Assembly (NCBI GenBank): GCA_038227745.1
Contig: JBBRPS010000424.1
Coordinates: 1 to 8,932 of the forward strand
DNA length: 8,932 nt
Direction: 5' to 3'
From: DASPXY01 sp038227745
GTDB lineage: Bacteria > Planctomycetota > Planctomycetia > Gemmatales > Gemmataceae
In this document: piece by piece, positions 5,021 to 8,932 of the stretch
How positions within the stretch are numbered: the stretch's first letter is position 1
Layout of the letters: every line of letters begins with the position of its first letter
Notes under the pieces: generated by a model
The model's input: only the letters and a program-made list of their open reading frames with translations
The model's database searches: none
What the model was told of the DNA's origin: nothing
Program-made: the position numbers and the translations under genes

Positions 5021-5598
5021 TCAGGTGCCGTTGATGCCGAAACCGCTGCGCACCTGCTCAAGGTGGGCGGCCGTCACCGCCAGGTCGAACCAGCGGTCGA
5101 GAGTATTCAGGTCGGTCTGCCCTTCCACTGCCTGCACCAGTTCGGCAGACAGTTGTGCCCCGAAACGCAGTTGCAGGGCCCGGAGCAGTTTTGCCCGCAA
5201 CGTGTTCAGTTTTCCGCGAGCCTCGCCGCGGGCTTCCCATTCCAGGGTGATGATCGAGCGTTCCACGTTCCAGCCCTCCAGTCCTTGTTTCCACACATCG
5301 ACGCAACCCGCCAGGTTCGCGAACACCAGCGCCAATCCGGCATAATCCGCGCGCTTACGGGCGTCCGTCTCTCCCTCGGCGACGCGCCTCCACTCCGCCA
5401 CCGTCGCCGCCTCGCCGCCGCCCGCCATCAGCGGCACCCACGGCAGCAAGGCCCGCGGCAGCGTCTCCGCTGCCACCGCCGCCAGCGTCTGTCCCGCGTA
5501 CTCTTTCGCCAGCGTCACCACCCGAACCTTCGTCCACTGGCCCAACCCGTGTCGAGGTAGCGCCCGGCGTACCGCGCCGCCTTGTCGAAGTCGTTCAT
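5021..5598 (-). pseudogene. Rpn/YhgA-like gene, second copy: internal deletion and frameshift
   Basis: A normal family start is present: ATG at 5598 with GGGAAGGG upstream, encoding MNDFDKAARYAGRYLDT. At about 5545-5548 the sequence jumps into the middle of the family at GQWTKVRVVTLAKE and then runs to the end, ...HLEQVRSGFGINGT, stopping at 5021. The two parts are out of frame, so translation from the ATG ends after 27 residues (stop at 5515). The 174-codon frame from TTG 5545 has no proper start context. By comparison with the 2802-3599 copy plus its missing N-terminus, well over 100 residues are lost, including the PD-(D/E)XK-like core. The C-terminal part is close to the first copy but has a single EARG-type linker unit fewer. 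The two copies are damaged at complementary places: this one keeps the N-terminus that the other lacks. Confidence 0.75.
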
Positions 5599-5653
5599 CA
5601 AACCCTTCCCGGAAACAGCGCCTGACCGCAGCACCCCCGCGCGGCCCACGGAG

Positions 5654-8600
5654 CTACTCGGCCCGGCTTTCCTCGTCCGGCAGTTCGTTCTCCCAGATCC
5701 CGACGTCGGGGTGCTTCGCCCGGACGTCCTCCATGTCGTGCCGCACCCGCCGGAGCCGACGGGCCACGGCGAGCACCAAAACAACGACGAGGAGCAGGAT
5801 GCCGGGCAGGAGGGGCAGGAACGAGGGCAGGAGATCGCCGTAGGCCAGCAAGCCCACGAGGACCAGGAACCCGACCCCGCACAGCAAGAGCGCGCACCCG
5901 CGGGCGCACCCGTGGGCGCGCGGAGAGCCACCCAGGGCCGGCGCGCCCCGCAGCAGCGCTTCCTCCCCGCGGCGGAAGTCGTCGGCCCCGGAGGCCTGCC
6001 CGAGCAGGGACTTCCTCATCCTCCGGGAGGCGCGGCGTTTGCCCGGCCTCCTCGGCAGCCACTGCCGTAACGCGGGGGCCAGCGTCTCGTCGGCCAGGCG
6101 GTACACCTGGGCGTCGGCGGACGACGGCCCCTCGGCGCCCTGGACCGCGTCCGGGACGACCAGACGGATCTCCTCCTCCAGCACGGACAGCACCTCCGCG
6201 AACAGCCGATCGCCACGCGCCGCCCGCGCCGCCCGCCACAACTCCCTCAGGGGCCGCCCGGCGGCCGCTGGGTAGCGCCCCTCCGCCGGCACCAGCGCGC
6301 CGAGGATCGCGCGGGCCGCCTCGGCCCGGCGCTCCTGTCCCGGCCCCTCCGCGGCGTCGTCGAAGCAGCCTTCCAGGTGCGCCACGACCGCGCCCCCCAG
6401 GCCGCCCCGCCGGCTGAGCGTCACCGGCGTCCACGGCAGGTCGCGAAGGCCCCGCGCCAGCTGGGCCAGCCGGCAGGGGTTCACCTTTCCCCCGCGCGAC
6501 AGGTCGTCCAGGGCGCGGAGGAGCATCTGCTGCTGCGGCGGGCTGATGTCGGCGTCGTCCGGCGGCAGTCGCCCGTAAGCCTGGCCGAGGCGCACCAGCA
6601 CCCGGTAAGCGTGGTCCCGGTCAAAGGGCTCGAGTTCGGCCACGTTCCGGCCCGGCAGCGCGGGCAGGCCCAGCCTGTTGAGCAGGCGCAGGGCGATCGG
6701 CCGGAAGTCCTCGCGGACCACCAGCAGCGCCTGGAGATGGCGGCCGTCACACTGGGCCAGGGCCTGGGCCAGTTCGCTGCGGGGATCGCCCTCGGCCAGC
6801 AACCAGCGCTCGAACTGGTCCAGGACGAGCAGCACCTTGCCGGCGGGCCGGGGCGGCTCCTGTGCGAGGCGGCGCCAGGCTTCGGGCAAAGGGAGCCCGT
6901 CCGGCAGGCCGGGGACGGCCCGGGCCAGCGCCTTCCGGAGGTGGTCCGCCGTGCGCTCCCGGGCCGCGGTGACGTGGACCGGCAGCACGCCGCGGTCCAG
7001 GCGGGGGAGCAGGCCGGCCAGGACCAGCGACGACTTGCCCACGCCCGCGCGGCCCGTCAGCAGCCCCACGCCGAACGCCTCCTCTCCGCCCGCCCGCTCC
7101 AGCCACTCCTTCCAGAAGCGCAGGTCGGGGGGCACGGCCGCGACGCGGGAGTTGGGCAGCAGGCCCACGTAGAGGTCCGCGTCCTGGGCCGCGAAGGGCT
7201 GCAGGCGCTCCGGCACGAGGCGGCGGGCCAGCCGGTCCCCCTGACCGGCCTCTCCGAGGGCCTGGCCTGCCGATTTCAGCCAGCGGCGCAGCGCCAGGGC
7301 CAACTCGAGGGCGCTGGGGAAGCGGTCGGCGGGCTCCCTGGCCAGGCACTTGACGCAGACGCGGCTCAGCTCGCCGGGCACCGCGGCGTTCATTAGGGTC
7401 GGCGGCAGGGGGTCGGTGTGGACGATCTGCTCCAGCACGGCCCGCACGGTCGCCCCCCGGAAGGGGCGCTGCCCGGTCAGCAGCTCGTACAGGACGATGC
7501 CCAGGCTGAACAGGTCGCTACGGGCGTCCAGGCCGCGGACCTCGCCGCGCGCCTGCTCGGGGCTCATGTACGCCGGCGTGCCCCCGGCGGTGGCCTCCCC
7601 CTGCGGGTCGTCCAGGGGCAGGGCCAGGCCGAAGTCGGCGACGTAGACGTTGCCCTGCCGGTCGAGGAGCAGGTTGGCCGGCTTGACGTCGCGGTGTACC
7701 AGCCCTCGCTGATGGGCGTGGTGCAGTGCCTCCGCCACGCGGGCGACGATGCTGGCAGCCTCCGCCAGGGCCGGCGTGCCCTCCCGCAGCCGCCGGGCCA
7801 GGTCCGTGCCCGGGATCAGTTTGGAGACGACATAGCACAGGCCGTCGCCGGTGCGGCCCACGTCGAAGACGGGGACGATGCCCGGGTGGTCCAGACCGGC
7901 CACCATGCGGGCCTCGGCCAGGTACGCCTCGAGGTCCTTCTCGCTGGCGACCCGCGCCCGCCGGGGCACCTTGATCGCCACCTCCCGCCGCAGCTCCTCG
8001 TCGCGGGCCAGGTAGACGGTTCCGAAGGCCCCCTCGCCCAGGACGCCCTCGACGGCGTAGCGCCCGATGCGCCGGGGGACGGCGCCCACGCGGGCCGGCT
8101 CCGCGATCGGCGGCGGGGATGCCCGCGGCGCCTGCGGCGCGGCGAGGAAGGACGCCGTGGCGGGCAGGCCGCCTTCCCCCGCCGGCGCGAGGAGGGACCC
8201 GGTCTCTTCGGGGGGTGCGCTCACCGTCGGGGGCAGTGCTTCGCCCAGGACGGCGGGCTTCCGCCCCTCCTCGGATCGGGCATCCCTGGCGAGTGTCGCC
8301 CCCGGCTCGACGACCGCGGCCGAGTCGGCGGTCGCCTCCGCCGCGCCGGCGGAGGCCGGCCCCGGCGCGATGGCCGCCTCCCGCAAGACCAGGGCGAGCA
8401 GGTCGGCGTCCGCCGGGAAACGGCGGGCGTACTCCTCGGGGAGGGGGCGCTCGCCCCGGCCCTGACGGAACTCCAGTTCCAGGGCCAGCAGCTCGCGCAG
8501 GAGGCCGGCGCGCTCCAGGCCCGAGCGGCCTGCCAGGAGCGGCTCGAGGGGGGGCGCTCCGCCCTCCCGCCAGGCCCGCTCGAACGCATCGCCGAGGGCG

Positions 8601-8662
8601 TCGATGTGCCGGGCCGCCTCGAGCGGCAAGGCCGGGTCCGTACGCGGGTCCTGGGCGCTCAT
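5654..8662 (-). CDS. Membrane-anchored Ser/Thr protein kinase with a STAND-like NTPase domain
   Basis: From ATG 8662 the product is 1002 residues. The N-terminus (about 15-95) is a helical region common in planctomycete kinases, followed by a Pro/Ala-rich linker. The kinase domain (about 202-452) has the glycine loop GEGAFGTV (209-216), VAIK (Lys231), HRDVKPAN (Asp325), DFG (343-345) and a SPE variant of APE (367-369), so it should be active. Next comes a P-loop NTPase: Walker A GRAGVGKS (537-544), Walker B VLLVLDQFE (610-618) and VVREDFR, as in nSTAND1/AAA-type domains. Two hydrophobic segments (about 923-941 and 947-967) should anchor it in the membrane. The frame is open to 8746, but MSAQDPRTD fits the family better. 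It follows the WD40 gene by 56 bp, so an operon is likely. Substrate and signal are unknown. Confidence 0.9.
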   Translation of the reverse strand: MSAQDPRTDPALPLEAARHIDALGDAFERAWREGGAPPLEPLLAGRSGLERAGLLRELLALELEFRQGRGERPLPEEYARRFPADADLLALVLREAAIAPGPASAGAAEATADSAAVVEPGATLARDARSEEGRKPAVLGEALPPTVSAPPEETGSLLAPAGEGGLPATASFLAAPQAPRASPPPIAEPARVGAVPRRIGRYAVEGVLGEGAFGTVYLARDEELRREVAIKVPRRARVASEKDLEAYLAEARMVAGLDHPGIVPVFDVGRTGDGLCYVVSKLIPGTDLARRLREGTPALAEAASIVARVAEALHHAHQRGLVHRDVKPANLLLDRQGNVYVADFGLALPLDDPQGEATAGGTPAYMSPEQARGEVRGLDARSDLFSLGIVLYELLTGQRPFRGATVRAVLEQIVHTDPLPPTLMNAAVPGELSRVCVKCLAREPADRFPSALELALALRRWLKSAGQALGEAGQGDRLARRLVPERLQPFAAQDADLYVGLLPNSRVAAVPPDLRFWKEWLERAGGEEAFGVGLLTGRAGVGKSSLVLAGLLPRLDRGVLPVHVTAARERTADHLRKALARAVPGLPDGLPLPEAWRRLAQEPPRPAGKVLLVLDQFERWLLAEGDPRSELAQALAQCDGRHLQALLVVREDFRPIALRLLNRLGLPALPGRNVAELEPFDRDHAYRVLVRLGQAYGRLPPDDADISPPQQQMLLRALDDLSRGGKVNPCRLAQLARGLRDLPWTPVTLSRRGGLGGAVVAHLEGCFDDAAEGPGQERRAEAARAILGALVPAEGRYPAAAGRPLRELWRAARAARGDRLFAEVLSVLEEEIRLVVPDAVQGAEGPSSADAQVYRLADETLAPALRQWLPRRPGKRRASRRMRKSLLGQASGADDFRRGEEALLRGAPALGGSPRAHGCARGCALLLCGVGFLVLVGLLAYGDLLPSFLPLLPGILLLVVVLVLAVARRLRRVRHDMEDVRAKHPDVGIWENELPDEESRAE

Positions 8663-8718
8663 GGTCAGGCTCTCCCGGAGGCAGGGCCGCATCGGCCAGG
8701 CCCCCTTTCCGTCGGCCC

Positions 8719-8932
8719 TCACTTCATCCTGTCCGGCAGCCGCCACAGCCGGATGGTCCTGTCCAGGCTGGCGGACAGGGCCTGGGTGCCGTCGGGCGTG
8801 AAGGTCACGGCCCAGACGTGGTCCGTGTGGCCGACCAGCCGCCCCAGCTCCGTGCCGCCGGCCACGTCCCAGAGCCGCACGGTGGTATCGAAACTGCCCG
8901 ACAGGGCCCGCCGGCCGTCGGGGGAGAGGGCC
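8719..8932 (-). CDS. WD40 repeat protein, C-terminal part (runs off the right edge)
   Basis: The minus strand reads 70 codons to TGA at 8719-8721. They contain ALSPDGRRALSGSFDTTVRL, then WDVAGGTEL, GRLVGHTDHVWAVTFTPDG, ALSASLDRTIRLWRL and PDRMK. This is most of two WD40 repeats, with the GH and WD/RLW signatures, at the end of a beta-propeller that extends beyond the window. WD40 propellers are protein-binding platforms. In planctomycetes they are often fused to, or placed beside, Ser/Thr kinases. The kinase gene starts 56 bp downstream on the same strand, so the two were probably transcribed together and the propeller may present substrates to the kinase or sense its input. Confidence 0.88.
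   Translation of the reverse strand, partial: ALSPDGRRALSGSFDTTVRLWDVAGGTELGRLVGHTDHVWAVTFTPDGTQALSASLDRTIRLWRLPDRMK

Larger units (their letters stand above)
4575..5544. repeat. Segmental duplication, right copy
   Basis: This matches 2219-3337. The position offset is 2356 before the HicA-like start, 2355 from there to 4956, 2219 from there to the GEAR run, and 2207 beyond. The 136-bp loss lies between two TGAGCA hexamers that became one at 4956-4961, the classic footprint of deletion between short direct repeats. The left boundary falls inside a DUF4365 tail and the right inside the Rpn-like gene, so neither edge is a gene boundary. Confidence 0.85.

Noticed and set aside
6377..7396. Plus-strand open frame of 339 codons inside the kinase gene
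   Set aside because: It is Gln/Arg/Ala-rich antisense of the kinase-NTPase coding region, with no domain pattern.
8663..8746. Upstream extension of the kinase to 8746
   Set aside because: The extra 28 residues (MAAAGQDEVRADGKG...) do not look like the family and would start within the WD40 gene; ATG 8662 gives the usual N-terminus.

Overview
The window is GC-rich and very probably comes from a planctomycete of the Gemmata type. This is inferred from the family make-up: a 43-residue helical repeat protein, a large Ser/Thr kinase joined to a STAND-like NTPase with a WD40 gene beside it, and the planctomycete Rpn/YhgA-like family whose members begin MNDFDKAARY. No rRNA, tRNA, CRISPR array or recognisable transposase was seen.

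Layout. (1) 2-1730, plus strand: the end of a PPC-like domain running in from outside the window, then a 43-aa (129-bp) repeat array with a conserved C-terminal tail. The array is broken into three reading frames. Two breaks coincide with an 11-bp and a 13-bp insertion that copy adjacent sequence, and the PPC/array boundary carries a 7-bp tandem duplication. (2) 1793-2573: an intact two-gene unit, a DUF4365 protein with PD-(D/E)XK-like motifs overlapping a small HicA-fold-like protein. (3) 2581-3599: a remnant of the repeat-protein tail, then a minus-strand Rpn/YhgA-like gene that looks N-terminally truncated. (4) 3682-3876: the first 65 codons of trpB, cut off and joined out of frame to (5) a second DUF4365 copy (3876-4313) that lacks its 5' end and has a nonsense codon, followed by an intact divergent HicA-like gene (4300-4557). 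(6) 4575-5544: a near-copy of 2219-3337, holding a DUF4365 tail, a third HicA-like gene (92% identical to the first), a shorter repeat-tail remnant and a second, broken Rpn-like gene. (7) 5654-8932, minus strand: a 1002-aa membrane-anchored Ser/Thr kinase-NTPase preceded in its direction of transcription by the C-terminus of a WD40 gene, probably one operon.

The left 5.6 kb therefore looks like an accessory hotspot shaped by duplication, short-repeat deletion and illegitimate joining. The most interesting candidate system is the DUF4365/HicA-like pair. It occurs three times in the same order with tightly coupled start and stop codons, and the small gene stays open even where its DUF4365 partner is broken. 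None of the three small proteins has the catalytic His of true HicA. A toxin-antitoxin, defence or genome-maintenance role is only a hypothesis. The right 3.3 kb is an intact signalling operon of a kind common in planctomycetes.
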